From NCBI RefSeq assembly GCF_022919155.1, contig NZ_CP095045.1, positions 2,418,001 through 2,482,000 of the forward strand: DNA of 64,000 nucleotides. The letters run 5' to 3'. Made by a program: the position numbers and the translations under genes. Under the pieces are notes generated by a model. It was not told where the DNA came from. It did not search any database and saw only the letters and a list, made by a program, of their open reading frames with translations. Below, in pieces: positions 1 through 8,921 of the stretch. The first letter of the stretch is position 1. The number at the start of each line of letters is the position of its first letter. Source of the DNA: Leucobacter allii (GTDB taxonomy: Bacteria > Actinomycetota > Actinomycetes > Actinomycetales > Microbacteriaceae).

Positions 1-117
1 CAGGATCACGAGCGCGACGACGGCGACGATCGCGAGGAGGACCGCGAGCACCGCGATCCGCCGCCGGATGTACACCTTCCGGTCCTTCGGCCCCACCGGA
101 TCCCGCAGCGTCGACAT
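1..117 (-). CDS. Membrane protein, N-terminal fragment (runs off left edge)
   Basis: The first 39 codons are visible, starting at the ATG read from 117. The N-terminus MSTLRDPVGPKDRKVYIRRR is basic and is followed by a hydrophobic run of Ala/Val/Leu/Ile, as expected for a single N-terminal membrane anchor with a cytoplasmic tail. The rest lies outside the window, so the function cannot be named. It precedes an acetyltransferase gene in the opposite sense of growth of the window but on the same strand. Confidence 0.5.
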   Translation of the reverse strand, partial: MSTLRDPVGPKDRKVYIRRRIAVLAVLLAIVAVVALVIL

Positions 118-143
118 GGCGTCAGCGTAGCCCCGTTCGGCGC

Positions 144-662
144 TCAGAGCCGCTTCAGCATGCGCGTGTTGCCGAGCGTGTTCGGCTTCACCCTGGCGAG
201 GTCGAGGAACTCGGCGACGCCCTCGTCGTTGGAGCGCAGCAGCTCCGCGTAGACGTCGGCGGCGACGAGCTCGGCGTCTTCCCCCACCTCGTCGAAGCCG
301 TGGCGGCCGAAGAACGCCGTCTCGAAGGTGAGGCAGAACAGCTGCGTGAGCCCGAGGGCGCGCGCCCGTTCCTCGAGGGCCTCGAGGAGCCGGTGCCCGA
401 CGCCCCGGCCGAGCCACTCCTCCGAGACGCCGAGGGTGCGCACCTCGCCGAGCTGCTCCCACATCACGTGCACCGCACCGTAACCGATGACGACGTCCTC
501 CGCAGTCGTGGCCACGAGGAACTCCGGCACCGCGCCGTAGAGCTCCACCAGGTCCTTGCCGAGGAGGATGCGGCGCGACACGAGCGGATCCATCAGCTCG
601 ACCATGCGGGGCACGTCGCCCGTTCGGGCGGTGCGGATCCGGATCTCGACGGGCTCGCTCAT
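144..662 (-). CDS. GNAT-family amino-acid N-acetyltransferase (ArgA-like)
   Basis: This 172-residue protein is a single GNAT domain. The acetyl-CoA binding loop is seen as LGVSEEWLGRGVGHRLLEAL near residues 77-96, preceded by the beta-bulge region YGAVHVMWEQLGEVRTLGV. The C-terminal LTQLFCLTFETAFFGRHGF block is typical of the short amino-acid N-acetyltransferases that actinobacteria use for the first step of arginine synthesis, so glutamate is a likely acceptor, though this is family inference. The start is the ATG at 662. A TAGGCT -10 box lies 6 nt before it, which suggests a leaderless mRNA. Confidence 0.75.
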   Translation of the reverse strand: MSEPVEIRIRTARTGDVPRMVELMDPLVSRRILLGKDLVELYGAVPEFLVATTAEDVVIGYGAVHVMWEQLGEVRTLGVSEEWLGRGVGHRLLEALEERARALGLTQLFCLTFETAFFGRHGFDEVGEDAELVAADVYAELLRSNDEGVAEFLDLARVKPNTLGNTRMLKRL

Positions 663-668
663 CCCCTC

Positions 669-674
669 AGCCTA
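669..674 (-). promoter_or_regulatory. -10 box of a leaderless promoter for the acetyltransferase
   Basis: TAGGCT on the minus strand ends 6 nt before the ATG at 662. Transcription would then start at or next to the start codon. No separate ribosome binding site fits. Confidence 0.45.
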
Positions 675-753
675 CGCCCTCGCGAGCGTCGCTCCGCGCG
701 CCGGTCGCCCGCCCGCGCGCCTCGGTCGCGCGGGCCCGTCGCCCACCCGACGC

Positions 754-2295
754 TCACGCGTGCTCGGGCATCAGCTCCGACTTCGCGCCGCGGATGCAGA
801 CGAGGGCGATCACCGCCGCGATGAGCAGCGCGCCCGCCGCCGCGAGGAAGACCGCACCGGAGCCGCTCGCCAGCGCCTCCGCATCGGAGGCGCCCGTCGT
901 CGCGGCCTGCGCGCTCCGCGAGGCTGCCACGAGAGCGAAGAGCGACAGCCCGATGGAGCCGCCGAGCTGCATCGAGGCGTTGACCGTCGCTGAGGCGGCG
1001 CCCGCATCCTGCGGCGCGACGCCGATGAGCGCGAGATTCTGCAGCGGCACGAAGACCATTCCGAGCCCGGCGCCGAGCAGGATCAGCCCGGGCAGCACCT
1101 GCGCGAGGTAGTCGCCGTCCGCCGTGATCCGGCTCAGCCACAGCATCCCGGCCGCGGCGACGACGGGTCCGGCCACCATGAGCGGGCGCGGCCCGATCGC
1201 GGGCAGCAGCCGCGTGAACACCGGGACGACGAGGAGCGTGGAGACGGTCATGACGACGGTGGCGAGCCCCGCATGGAGCGGTGCCATGCCGAGCACGAGC
1301 TGGAGGTGCAGCGTGAGGTAGAGCGTCGCACCGATGAGCACGCTGCCCACGACGGCCTGCACGAGGTACGCGCCCGCCCGCACGCGGTGCGCGACGATCC
1401 GCAGCGGCAGCAGCGGATGCGCGACGCGCGACTCGATCCAGACGAAGAGCGCGAGCAGCACCGCGCCGCCGACGAGGCAGCCGATCGTCCCGGCGCTCGT
1501 CCAGCCCTCCTCGGCGAGCGTGAAGCCGTAGACGAGGGCGCCGAAGCCGAGCACGGCCGTGAACGCGCCCCACGCATCGAGTCCGGCGCCGCGCTGCCCA
1601 CGGCTCTCGACGAGCACGAACGCGCCGACGATCACGGCCACGGCGACGAACGCGAGGTTCACGAGCAGGCACCAGCGCCAGCTGGCGACCTCCGTGAGCA
1701 GCCCGCCGAGCAGCAGGCCGACCGCGGCGCCGGATCCCGCGACCGCGCCGTAGACGGCGAAGGCGGTGTTGCGCTCGCGGCCGAAGGGGAAGGTCACGGT
1801 GAGCAGGGCGAGCGCGGCGGGGGCGAGCAGCGCGGCGCAGAGCCCCTGTAGCCCTCGGGCGATGACGAGCTCGGCGGCGCTCTGCGCCAGGCCGCCGTAG
1901 AGCGACGCGAGGCCGAAGCCGATCATGCCCGCCATGAAGGCGCGCTTGCGGCCCCAGGCGTCGGCGATCCGTCCGCCGAGCAGGAGGAGCGCCCCGAACA
2001 CGAGCGCATAGGCGGTGACCACCCACTGGCGCTCCGCGTCGGTGAGGCCGAGGTCCCGCTGCGCCTGCGGCAGGGCGATGTTCACGATCGTGCCGTCGAG
2101 GACGACGACGAGCTGGGTGAGCGCGATCACGGCGAGCGCCCACCAGCGGCGAGCGGACGCGGCCGGGCGGAGCGCGGACGGCGCACCCGCGCTCGGGCGC
2201 GGCGCCGACGGCACGGCGGATCCGGCGGATCCGGCGGGAGCTCCCGCGGTCGGGATGCTCCCGGTCTCGGGAGCGGTGTCGAGGGAACGGGTCAT
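754..2295 (-). CDS. MFS drug:H+ antiporter, DHA2 (EmrB/QacA) type, 14 TM
   Basis: A 513-residue integral membrane exporter. It has about 14 hydrophobic segments, the length and pattern of the DHA2 group. The motif VVVLDGTIVNIALPQAQRDL in TM1 is the DHA2 signature (LDxTIVNVALP), and GGRIADAWGRKRAFMAG is the cytoplasmic motif A between TM2 and TM3. The start was set at the ATG at 2295 because GGAGGAGG lies just upstream; an in-frame TTG at 2316 has no such site. The Ala/Pro/Ser-rich first 40 residues are a disordered N-terminal tail. Likely role: export of a toxic organic compound; substrate unknown. Confidence 0.85.
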   Translation of the reverse strand: MTRSLDTAPETGSIPTAGAPAGSAGSAVPSAPRPSAGAPSALRPAASARRWWALAVIALTQLVVVLDGTIVNIALPQAQRDLGLTDAERQWVVTAYALVFGALLLLGGRIADAWGRKRAFMAGMIGFGLASLYGGLAQSAAELVIARGLQGLCAALLAPAALALLTVTFPFGRERNTAFAVYGAVAGSGAAVGLLLGGLLTEVASWRWCLLVNLAFVAVAVIVGAFVLVESRGQRGAGLDAWGAFTAVLGFGALVYGFTLAEEGWTSAGTIGCLVGGAVLLALFVWIESRVAHPLLPLRIVAHRVRAGAYLVQAVVGSVLIGATLYLTLHLQLVLGMAPLHAGLATVVMTVSTLLVVPVFTRLLPAIGPRPLMVAGPVVAAAGMLWLSRITADGDYLAQVLPGLILLGAGLGMVFVPLQNLALIGVAPQDAGAASATVNASMQLGGSIGLSLFALVAASRSAQAATTGASDAEALASGSGAVFLAAAGALLIAAVIALVCIRGAKSELMPEHA

Positions 2296-2423
2296 GAGGC
2301 CTCCTCCAGGCATCAACGTCGAGTCGTGCTGGAGGTTTCAAGCCTCGGACCTGCGGTACCGCGCGGAGGCGACGACCGGGAAGACCACCCCGCGCGGAGC
2401 GCGGACAGATCACCCACTCTAGC

Positions 2424-2456
2424 AAAAACGGGACCCGGCCATCGGCCGGATCCCGT
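2424..2456 (-). terminator. Rho-independent terminator of clpC
   Basis: On the minus strand a 13-bp GC-rich stem (one G-T type mismatch, 3-nt loop) is followed by five T residues (2424-2428 on the complement). It lies just after the clpC stop. Confidence 0.8.
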
Positions 2457-2473
2457 CTTGCCCGCGCGGCGCG

Positions 2474-4992
2474 CTACTCGTTCGTCGGGGCCGTCGACGC
2501 CACCGCGGCCGCGGCCGACGCCGAGGTCTCGCCGTGCGCCTTCTGCGCGCTGCGGTCCGTGACGAAGGTGAACTGGCCGTCCACGAAGTCGACCCGCACG
2601 AGGTCGCCCGCGAGCAGCTCGGCGCTCAGGATCCGCTCCGAGAGGCGATCCTCGATCTCCCGCTGCATCGCGCGGCGCAGCGGCCGGGCGCCCAGCGTCG
2701 GGTCGTAGCCGACCTCGGCGAGGCGCTCGCGCGCCGCCGGCGAGACCTCGATGCGCATGTCGCGATCGAGGAGGCGGTCCTTGAGCTGCTTCACGAAGAG
2801 GTCCACGATCTGCAGCAGCTCGGGCTTCGTGAGCTGCGGGAACACGATCGTGTCGTCGACGCGGTTGAGGAACTCGGGCTTGAAGTGCTTCTTCAGCTCC
2901 TCGTTGACCTTGCCCTTCATCGACTCGTAGCCGACCTGCGAGTCCCCCTCGAGCTGGAAGCCGACGGGGCCGCCGGCGATCGCGGTCGAGCCGAGGTTCG
3001 TGGTCATGATGATGACGGTGTTCTTGAAGTCGATCACCCGGCCCTGTCCATCGGTGAGGCGCCCCTCCTCGAGGATCTGCAGCAGCGAGTTGAAGATGTC
3101 GGGGTGCGCCTTCTCGATCTCGTCGAAGAGCACGACGGAGAAGGGCTTGCGCCGCACCTTCTCGGTGAGCTGCCCGCCCTCCTCGAAGCCGACGAACCCG
3201 GGGGCGCGCCGAAGAGGCGGGAGACCGTGTGCTTCTCGCCGTACTCGGACATGTCGAGCGAGATCAGGGCGTCCTCGTCATCGAACAGGAACTCCGCGAG
3301 TGCCTTGGCGAGCTCGGTCTTACCGACGCCCGTGGGGCCGGCGAAGATGAACGAGCCCGAGGGGCGCTTCGGGTCCTTGAGGCCGGCGCGCTGCCGGCGG
3401 ATCGTCTTCGCGAGCGCGGAGATCGCCTCGTTCTGGCCGATGACGCGCTGGTGCAGGGCCTCCTCCATGAAGCGGAGCCGGCTGGTCTCCTCCTCGGTGA
3501 GCTTGAAGACGGGGATCCCGGTGGCCTGCGCGAGCACCTCGGCGATGAGTCCCTCATCGACCTCGGCGTTCGTCGCCACGTCGCCCGAGCGCCACTGCTT
3601 CTCGAGCCGCAGCCGCTCGGCGATGAGCTTCTTCTCCTCGTCGCGCTTGTTCGCGGCCTTCTCGAAGTCCTGCGCCTCGATCGCGGCCTCCTTGTCGGCG
3701 CGCACCACGGCGATCTTCTCGTCGAACTCGCGCAGCTCGGGCGGGCTCGACAGGATCGACAGGCGCAGCCGGGCGCCGGCCTCGTCGATCAGATCGATGG
3801 CCTTGTCCGGCAGGAAACGGTCCTGCACGTAGCGGTCCGCGAGGTTCACCGCGGCGACGATGGCGCCGTCCGTGATGGACACCTTGTGATGCGCCTCGTA
3901 GCGGTCGCGCAGCCCCTTGAGGATGTTGATGGAGTGCGGCAGCGACGGCTCGGCAACCTGGATCGACTGGAAGCGGCGCTCGAGCGCGGCGTCCTTCTCG
4001 AAGTGCTTGCGGTACTCGTCGAGCGTCGTGGCGCCGATGGTCTGCAGCTCTCCGCGCGCGAGCATGGGCTTCAGGATGTTGGCGGCGTCGATCGCGCCCT
4101 CTGCAGCCCCCGCGCCGACGAGGGTGTGGATCTCATCGATGAAGATGATGATGTCGCCGCGATTGCGGATCTCCTTCGTGACCTTCTTCAGGCGCTCCTC
4201 GAAGTCACCGCGGTAGCGGCTGCCCGCGATCATCGAGCCGAGGTCGAGCATGTAGACCTGCTTGTCCTTCAGCGTCTCGGGGACCTCGCCCTTGACGATG
4301 GCCTGCGCGAGCCCCTCGACGACGGCGGTCTTGCCGACGCCCGGCTCACCGATCAGCACGGGGTTGTTCTTGGAGCGCCGCGAGAGGATCTGCATGACCC
4401 GCTCGACCTCCTTCTCGCGCCCGATCACGGGGTCGAGCTTGCCCTCGCGGGCGGCCTGGGTGAGGTTGCGGCCGAACTGGTCGAGCACCTGCGAGCCCTT
4501 GGCGTCGCCGCCGGACTGGTCGGGGGCGCCCACCGTCGCGCTCTCCTTGCCGGCCTGGTAGCCGGAGAGGAGCTGGATGACGGTCTGCCGCACGCGGTTG
4601 AGGTCGGCGCCGAGCTTCACGAGCACCTGCGCCGCGACACCCTCGCCCTCGCGGATGAGGCCGAGCAGGATGTGCTCGGTCCCGATGTAGTTGTGACCGA
4701 GCTGCAGCGCCTCGCGCAGGCTCAGCTCGAGCACCTTCTTGGCGCGCGGGGTGAACGGGATGTGGCCGGCCGGCGGCTGCTGACCCGTGCCGATGATGTC
4801 GGTCACCTGCGCGCGCACGGCGTCGAGCGAGATCTCGAGCTGCTCGAGCGCCTTGGCGGCGACCCCCTCGCCCTCGTGGATGAGGCCGAGCAGGATGTGC
4901 TCGGTGCCGATGTAGTTGTGGTTGAGCATCTTCGCCTCTTCCTGGGCGAGGACGACAACGCGGCGAGCGCGATCGGTGAATCTCTCGAACAT
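2474..4992 (-). CDS. clpC: ClpC, Clp protease ATP-binding subunit, with a one-base frameshift
   Basis: Hsp100 unfoldase that feeds substrates to ClpP. From 4992 the frame encodes two Clp-N repeats (residues 1-145), the D1 AAA domain (Walker A GEPGVGKT near 215, Walker [13 protein letters not shown]), the UVR-like middle region and the D2 Walker [13 protein letters not shown]. Around 3197-3204 the frame breaks in the D2 pore-loop region: the expected [19 protein letters not shown] continues only in another frame, which carries D2 Walker [12 protein letters not shown] and the normal C-terminus ending at 2474. Restoring one G/C in the CCCGGGGG run (3197-3204) gives an 839-residue protein of normal length. 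The start has a strong AGGAGG site. A ClgR-like CGC-N5-GCG (5083-5093) lies about 90 nt upstream, tentative. ClpC is usually essential in actinobacteria, so a sequencing error is the likelier explanation. Confidence 0.9.
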
Positions 4993-5103
4993 CTGTAACC
5001 TCCTGGGGTCGGGGCAGCTCGGGGTGCGGCTCCGGCCGATGGATCCAGGCTACGCGGTGATGCCGGATCGCGGGGCCGTGTTCGCCGCTGGCGTGACGCG
5101 GGG

Positions 5104-5163
5104 TTGACAGCGCCGATCCGCACGCGTCATAGTATCGATAAACGATAATAACGATCATCGATA
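5104..5163 (+). promoter_or_regulatory. Promoter with palindromic operator for the DUF2975/XRE pair
   Basis: TTGACA (5104-5109) and CATAGT (5128-5133) form a sigma70-type promoter with an 18-bp spacer. It runs straight into an AT-rich imperfect dyad at 5133-5163. Its arms are TATCGAT and ATCGATA, and inside it are further CGAT repeats (CGATAA, ACGATAA, AACGAT). An operator overlapping the start point fits autorepression by the XRE protein encoded downstream. Confidence 0.6.
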
Positions 5164-5194
5164 TGCCGGGTCCGCCCGGCCCCGGGGAGGAACC

Positions 5195-5839
5195 ATGTCA
5201 GCGTCCGCACGAGAACCCGCACGAGAACCCGCACGCGAGCCGGCGCTCAGCCGCGGCGACGCCTGGGGTCTGTGGTGCTTCGTCGCCGCGGGCGGCGTCG
5301 TCGCCGTCGCCACGGCGGTCAGGGGCGTACTCCGGATCGGCGAGCTGCTCCGCAACTCGGGCGTCGACGTCCCCGCGGAGTTCCTCGGCACGACGGCGAC
5401 AGCTCCAATCGGCCCGGACGGCGCCGCCGTCGAGGTCGTGCTCGACCGCGCGGAGCTGCACGTGGACGCCCTGCCCGCCGCCTCGGTGGCCGCCGGCGTC
5501 CTCGAGGCCGCCGTCGGGATCGCGGCGACCGCGACCGTCGTGATCCTGCTGACGCTGCTGTGCCGCGAGCTCGTCCGCGGCCGCATCTTCAGCCGGCGCA
5601 ACACCCGCCTCGTCTCCGCGGCGGGGATCGTCTGGGTCTTCGGCGCGGCGCTCGCCCCGTTCTTCGGCAACATGGTGGCCAACGGCGCCTTCGCGCGGCT
5701 GTCCGACGGCGGCTTCGACAATGTCGTGATGGGGCTCGAGCTGCAGACCCTCATCGCCGGAACCTTCGTCGCGGCGTTCGCCGCCTCGGTCTTCGCCGTC
5801 GGCGATCGGTTCCGGCGCGACGCGGACGGCCTCGTATGA
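5195..5839 (+). CDS. DUF2975-family membrane protein
   Basis: A 214-residue protein with four hydrophobic segments (about residues 21-45, 95-125, 137-160, 178-200), matching the DUF2975 fold and length. GGGGAGG lies just before the ATG. The N-terminus contains the tandem AREPAREPAREPA repeat from three near-identical 12-nt units. It is followed by an XRE-type regulator with an ATGA overlap. DUF2975 genes are commonly paired with a short Cro/CI-like regulator in Firmicutes and actinobacteria. The membrane protein's biochemical role is not known; it may modulate the regulator. Confidence 0.75.
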   Translation: MSASAREPAREPAREPALSRGDAWGLWCFVAAGGVVAVATAVRGVLRIGELLRNSGVDVPAEFLGTTATAPIGPDGAAVEVVLDRAELHVDALPAASVAAGVLEAAVGIAATATVVILLTLLCRELVRGRIFSRRNTRLVSAAGIVWVFGAALAPFFGNMVANGAFARLSDGGFDNVVMGLELQTLIAGTFVAAFAASVFAVGDRFRRDADGLV

Positions 5840-6069
5840 GCCCCGCGGAGCCCGAGGAGGGGCACGGGATCCGGTGCCGACTCGACGAGCTCCTCGCGGC
5901 GCGCGGTCTGACCCTCACCGAGCTCAGCGCGCGCGTCGGCGTGAGCGTCGTGAACCTCTCCGTCCTGAAGAACGATCGCGCGAAGGCGATCCGCTTCTCC
6001 ACCCTTACCGCGATCTGCCGGGCGCTGGAGTGCGAGGTCGGCGAGCTCCTCGTGCTCGCGGCGGACTGA
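5836..6069 (+). CDS. XRE/Cro-CI helix-turn-helix regulator (YozG-like), partner of DUF2975
   Basis: This 77-residue protein is a single HTH_XRE domain: RCRLDELLAARGLTLTELS, then the recognition helix region VGVSVVNLSVLKNDRAKAIR, then FSTLTAICRALECEVGELL. The ATG overlaps the TGA of the DUF2975 gene (ATGA), so translation is probably coupled. It is the natural candidate to bind the palindrome at 5133-5163 and control both genes. Confidence 0.8.
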   Translation: MSPAEPEEGHGIRCRLDELLAARGLTLTELSARVGVSVVNLSVLKNDRAKAIRFSTLTAICRALECEVGELLVLAAD

Positions 6070-6092
6070 GCGCGCCGCTCATCCGCGGCCGC

Positions 6093-6098
6093 TACCGT
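6093..6098 (+). promoter_or_regulatory. -10 box of a leaderless promoter for the histidine phosphatase
   Basis: TACCGT ends 6 nt before the ATG at 6105 and there is no ribosome binding site in between. Confidence 0.4.
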
Positions 6099-6104
6099 GG
6101 ACCC

Positions 6105-6695
6105 ATGACCGCAGCCGCCTCCCGCCCCGCATCGATCGTCGTCGTCCGCCACGGCGAGACCGACTGGAACATCGGCCGCGTGATCCAGGGCCGCACCGAG
6201 GTGCCGCTGAACGCCCGCGGCCTCGCGCAGGCCGCCGAGGCCGCCGAGCTCCTCCGCGACCTGGGCGCGTGGTCCGGGGTGATCACCTCGCCGCTCGGCC
6301 GCGCCGTGCGCACCGGCGGGATCATCGCAGAGGCGCTCGGCCTCGCCGCGGGCGGGGTGGACCCCGAGCTCCTCGAACGGGACTTCGGCGCCGCCGAGGG
6401 GCTGCGGGTCGACGTGGCGCACGCCCGCTGGCCGGGCCTCGAGGTGCCCGGCGCCGAGACCCCTGCGGCGCTCGCGGAACGGGGATCCCGCGCCCTCGCC
6501 CGGATCCTGCGGGAGGCTCCCGGCTCGATCGTCGTGGCGCACGGCGCGCTCATGCGCTCCGCGCTCACGGCGCTCGGCGGCACGGAGGCCCCGCGGATCC
6601 TGAACGGTGAGGCGTGGCGGCTCTCCGCCGAGGCGCCGGGGAGCCCTCTCGGCATCAGCCGCATCGGCGCGCCCGCCGAGCAGCACGCCGTCTGA
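6105..6695 (+). CDS. Histidine phosphatase (phosphoglycerate-mutase-like) family protein
   Basis: A 196-residue branch-1 histidine phosphatase. The catalytic RHGETDWN motif is at residues 15-22, with the second histidine in IVVAHGALMR near residue 145. It lacks the extra length of true dPGM glycolytic mutases, so a phosphatase acting on a small phosphorylated metabolite is more likely. The frame is open upstream, but the ATG at 6105 is chosen because the TACCGT -10 box lies 6 nt before it and the conserved domain begins shortly after. Confidence 0.8.
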   Translation: MTAAASRPASIVVVRHGETDWNIGRVIQGRTEVPLNARGLAQAAEAAELLRDLGAWSGVITSPLGRAVRTGGIIAEALGLAAGGVDPELLERDFGAAEGLRVDVAHARWPGLEVPGAETPAALAERGSRALARILREAPGSIVVAHGALMRSALTALGGTEAPRILNGEAWRLSAEAPGSPLGISRIGAPAEQHAV

Positions 6696-6713
6696 GCCGG
6701 CGCCCGAGGAGCG

Positions 6714-7085
6714 CTACTGGGCGGGCTGCTGCGGGGCCGGCTGCTGCGGAGCCGGCGGGGCCTGCTGCCCGATGGGCTCGATGACCACGGCGGTGCCGTA
6801 GGCGCAGAACTCCGTGAAGCTGCCGATCGAGCCGGAATCGAAGCGCATCGCGATCACGGCGTTCGCGCCGCGCCCCTGCGCCTCCGCCCACATGCGGTTC
6901 ATGACCTCCCAGCGGGACTCGTAGATGACCTTGGTGTACTCGGGCATCTCGCCGCCGCCGAGGGAGCGGAACCCGGCGGTGAAGTTCTGGCCGAAGTTCG
7001 CGGAGCGCACGGTGAGCCCCATCACCTCGCCGAGGACCTGGGTCACGCGGTAGCCGGGCACGTCATTCGTCGTCACTACAAACAT
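6714..7085 (-). CDS. YbjQ/UPF0145 family protein
   Basis: A 123-residue protein. MFVVTTNDVPGYRV and the block GEVMGLTVRSANFGQNF are hallmarks of the UPF0145 (YbjQ) family, as are GANAVIAMRFD and AYGTAVVIEP. Homologues form a small pentameric beta/alpha fold of unknown function (sometimes labelled heavy-metal binding). The C-terminal 20 residues are a PQQ/APQ repeat tail outside the conserved domain. It stands between two oppositely read genes. Confidence 0.8.
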   Translation of the reverse strand: MFVVTTNDVPGYRVTQVLGEVMGLTVRSANFGQNFTAGFRSLGGGEMPEYTKVIYESRWEVMNRMWAEAQGRGANAVIAMRFDSGSIGSFTEFCAYGTAVVIEPIGQQAPPAPQQPAPQQPAQ

Positions 7086-7118
7086 GAGCCGATCTTCGCA
7101 CGGATCGCCGCCGCCGCG

Positions 7119-8600
7119 TTACTGCAGCGCCGAGGTGAGCCGCGCGAGACCGTCCAGGAGCTTCGCCGGCAGGGACTGCTGCAGCCACTCCTCGAGCGTC
7201 AGTTCGCGGGAGTTCTCCCGGTAGTAGTCGTTCACGCCGTCAAGGTCCCGCACGAAGGACGCCCCGTGCACGACCATCGAGATCTCCATGTTCAGCCCGA
7301 ACGAGCGCTGGTCCATGTTCGAGGAGCCCACGACGGCGACGTCGTCGTCGATCGTGAAGTGCTTCGAGTGCAGGATGTACGGCGGCCGGAACATCCAGAT
7401 GCGCACGCCGGCCCGGAGCAGCTCCTCGTAGTAGGAGCGCTGCGCGTGGTAGACGACGGCCTGGTCGCCGATCTCGGAGACGAAGAGTTCGACGTCGACC
7501 CCGCGCGCCGTCGCGGCGCGCAATGCGTTCATGATCGAACCGTCCGGAACGAAGTACGGACTCGTGATGCTGATCCGTCGCTGCGCCGTGTAGAGCAGCG
7601 AGACGAAGACCTGCAGGTTGTTCTCCCCCGCGTACCCCGGGCCGCTCGGCACGATCTGGCAGTCGAGGGTCCCCGGCCGCTCCGCGTCGAAGGACTCCTC
7701 GGCGAGGTGGGTGAGGTACTCCCCCGTCTCGAGGTACCAGTCGCCCTGGAAGACCGCCTCGAGCCCGAGCACGATCGGGCCCTCGACGCGGACCATCAGG
7801 TCCTTCCAGTGCAGGCCGCGGCGCCGGTTCGACGCCTTGTTGTAGCTCGAGTCGACGAGGTTCTGCGATCCCATGAACCCCACGCGGCCGTCGACGACGA
7901 TGAGCTTGCGGTGGTTGCGCAGGTCCGGCCGCTGGTACTCCCCGCGCCACGGGCGGACGGGCAGCATGTAGGCCCAGTCGGCGCCCGCGGCCGTAAGGCT
8001 CTCCGCCGTGCGCTTCGCGCCCGGATTGCGCACCGCGGAGATGTGGTCGAGCAGCACGCGCACCTGCACGCCGCGCGCCGCGGCCTCGCGGATCGCCGCG
8101 AAGACGTCGTCGGTGGCGTCATCGTGCACGAGGATGTAGAACTCGATGTGCACGTAGTGCCGCGCCTCGCGGATCGCCGCGGCCATCTGCGCGAACGACG
8201 CCTCGTAGTCGATGCACAGCGTCGCCGTGTTGTCGCGCAGCATCGGCTGGGCCCCGAGCGAGCGGCCGAGCTTCACGGCGTTGCGAAGCCCGGTGTGCAG
8301 CCCTTCGACGTGCGTGACGAGCTCGGCCTCCTCGCGCTCGGCGATCTCGGCGACGAAGCTGTTGATGGCGCCCTGCTTCTCCTCGCGGGACCGGGGCAGC
8401 CGCTTGCTCCCGATGACGAGGAAGAGCAGGAGTCCGGGGACGGGCAGCGCGAAGATGGCCATCAGCCAGGCCATGCCCGCGGTGGGGCGGCGGTTGTGCG
8501 GCACGACGAACAGGGCCACGAGGCGGATCAGGTTGTCCACGATGAGGACGGAGACCGTCCACACGAGCGGCCAGTTGATGCCCAACCAGCTGAGATCCAT
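7119..8600 (-). CDS. cls: Cardiolipin synthase (phospholipase D family)
   Basis: Makes cardiolipin at the membrane by phosphatidyl transfer. The 493-residue protein has two N-terminal transmembrane segments (about residues 8-28 and 38-60), then two PLD domains. HKD motif 1 is HRKLIVVDGRVGFMGSQN and motif 2 is HSKHFTIDDDVAVVGSSN. The start was set at the ATG at 8600 because GGAGGGGG precedes it; the frame is open to 8648 but adds a non-conserved leader. Length and order match bacterial Cls (about 480-510 residues). Confidence 0.9.
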   Translation of the reverse strand: MDLSWLGINWPLVWTVSVLIVDNLIRLVALFVVPHNRRPTAGMAWLMAIFALPVPGLLLFLVIGSKRLPRSREEKQGAINSFVAEIAEREEAELVTHVEGLHTGLRNAVKLGRSLGAQPMLRDNTATLCIDYEASFAQMAAAIREARHYVHIEFYILVHDDATDDVFAAIREAAARGVQVRVLLDHISAVRNPGAKRTAESLTAAGADWAYMLPVRPWRGEYQRPDLRNHRKLIVVDGRVGFMGSQNLVDSSYNKASNRRRGLHWKDLMVRVEGPIVLGLEAVFQGDWYLETGEYLTHLAEESFDAERPGTLDCQIVPSGPGYAGENNLQVFVSLLYTAQRRISITSPYFVPDGSIMNALRAATARGVDVELFVSEIGDQAVVYHAQRSYYEELLRAGVRIWMFRPPYILHSKHFTIDDDVAVVGSSNMDQRSFGLNMEISMVVHGASFVRDLDGVNDYYRENSRELTLEEWLQQSLPAKLLDGLARLTSALQ

Positions 8601-8669
8601 GCCGCCCCCTCCGATTCTCGCGCGCACCAGCCGTTCGGCTGGGAACACTCTATCGGGAGGGAGGAGGGC

Positions 8670-8861
8670 TCAGGCGCCGGGGCGCGGCTCCTCGGCGACG
8701 GGGAGCCCGGCCTTCGCCCGCTCTTCCCGTTCGATCTCCTGGTAGACCCGTCGCTCCGTGCGATCCGCGCGCAGGATCAGCCGCAGCACCATCCAGAAGA
8801 AGAGTCCGACCAGCACGGTCGGGGTCAGCGACCACACCGCGTTCAGCCACCAGTCATCCAT
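8670..8861 (-). CDS. Small single-pass membrane protein
   Basis: A 63-residue protein with one transmembrane helix (about residues 10-28, SLTPTVLVGLFFWMVLRLIL) and a charged C-terminal tail RADRTERRVYQEIEREERAK. It is downstream of lysS on the same strand; TAGACT (-10 like) sits 9 nt before its ATG. Similar short proteins occur beside lysS in related actinobacteria as far as I recall. Function unknown. Confidence 0.6.
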   Translation of the reverse strand: MDDWWLNAVWSLTPTVLVGLFFWMVLRLILRADRTERRVYQEIEREERAKAGLPVAEEPRPGA

Positions 8862-8921
8862 AGTGCCTCGAGTCTAGCGCCGCTTCCGCGGGGATTTCCT
8901 GGGCGCGGCCCGCGGGGCGCG

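Noticed and set aside
3197..3204. Programmed ribosomal frameshift in clpC
   Set aside because: No slippery heptamer or downstream structure of a known type is evident, and programmed shifting is not known for clpC; a missing base is simpler.
3229..4998. 589-codon plus-strand frame
   Set aside because: Mirror of clpC, dominated by Leu/Glu/Asp/Arg low complexity; no family.
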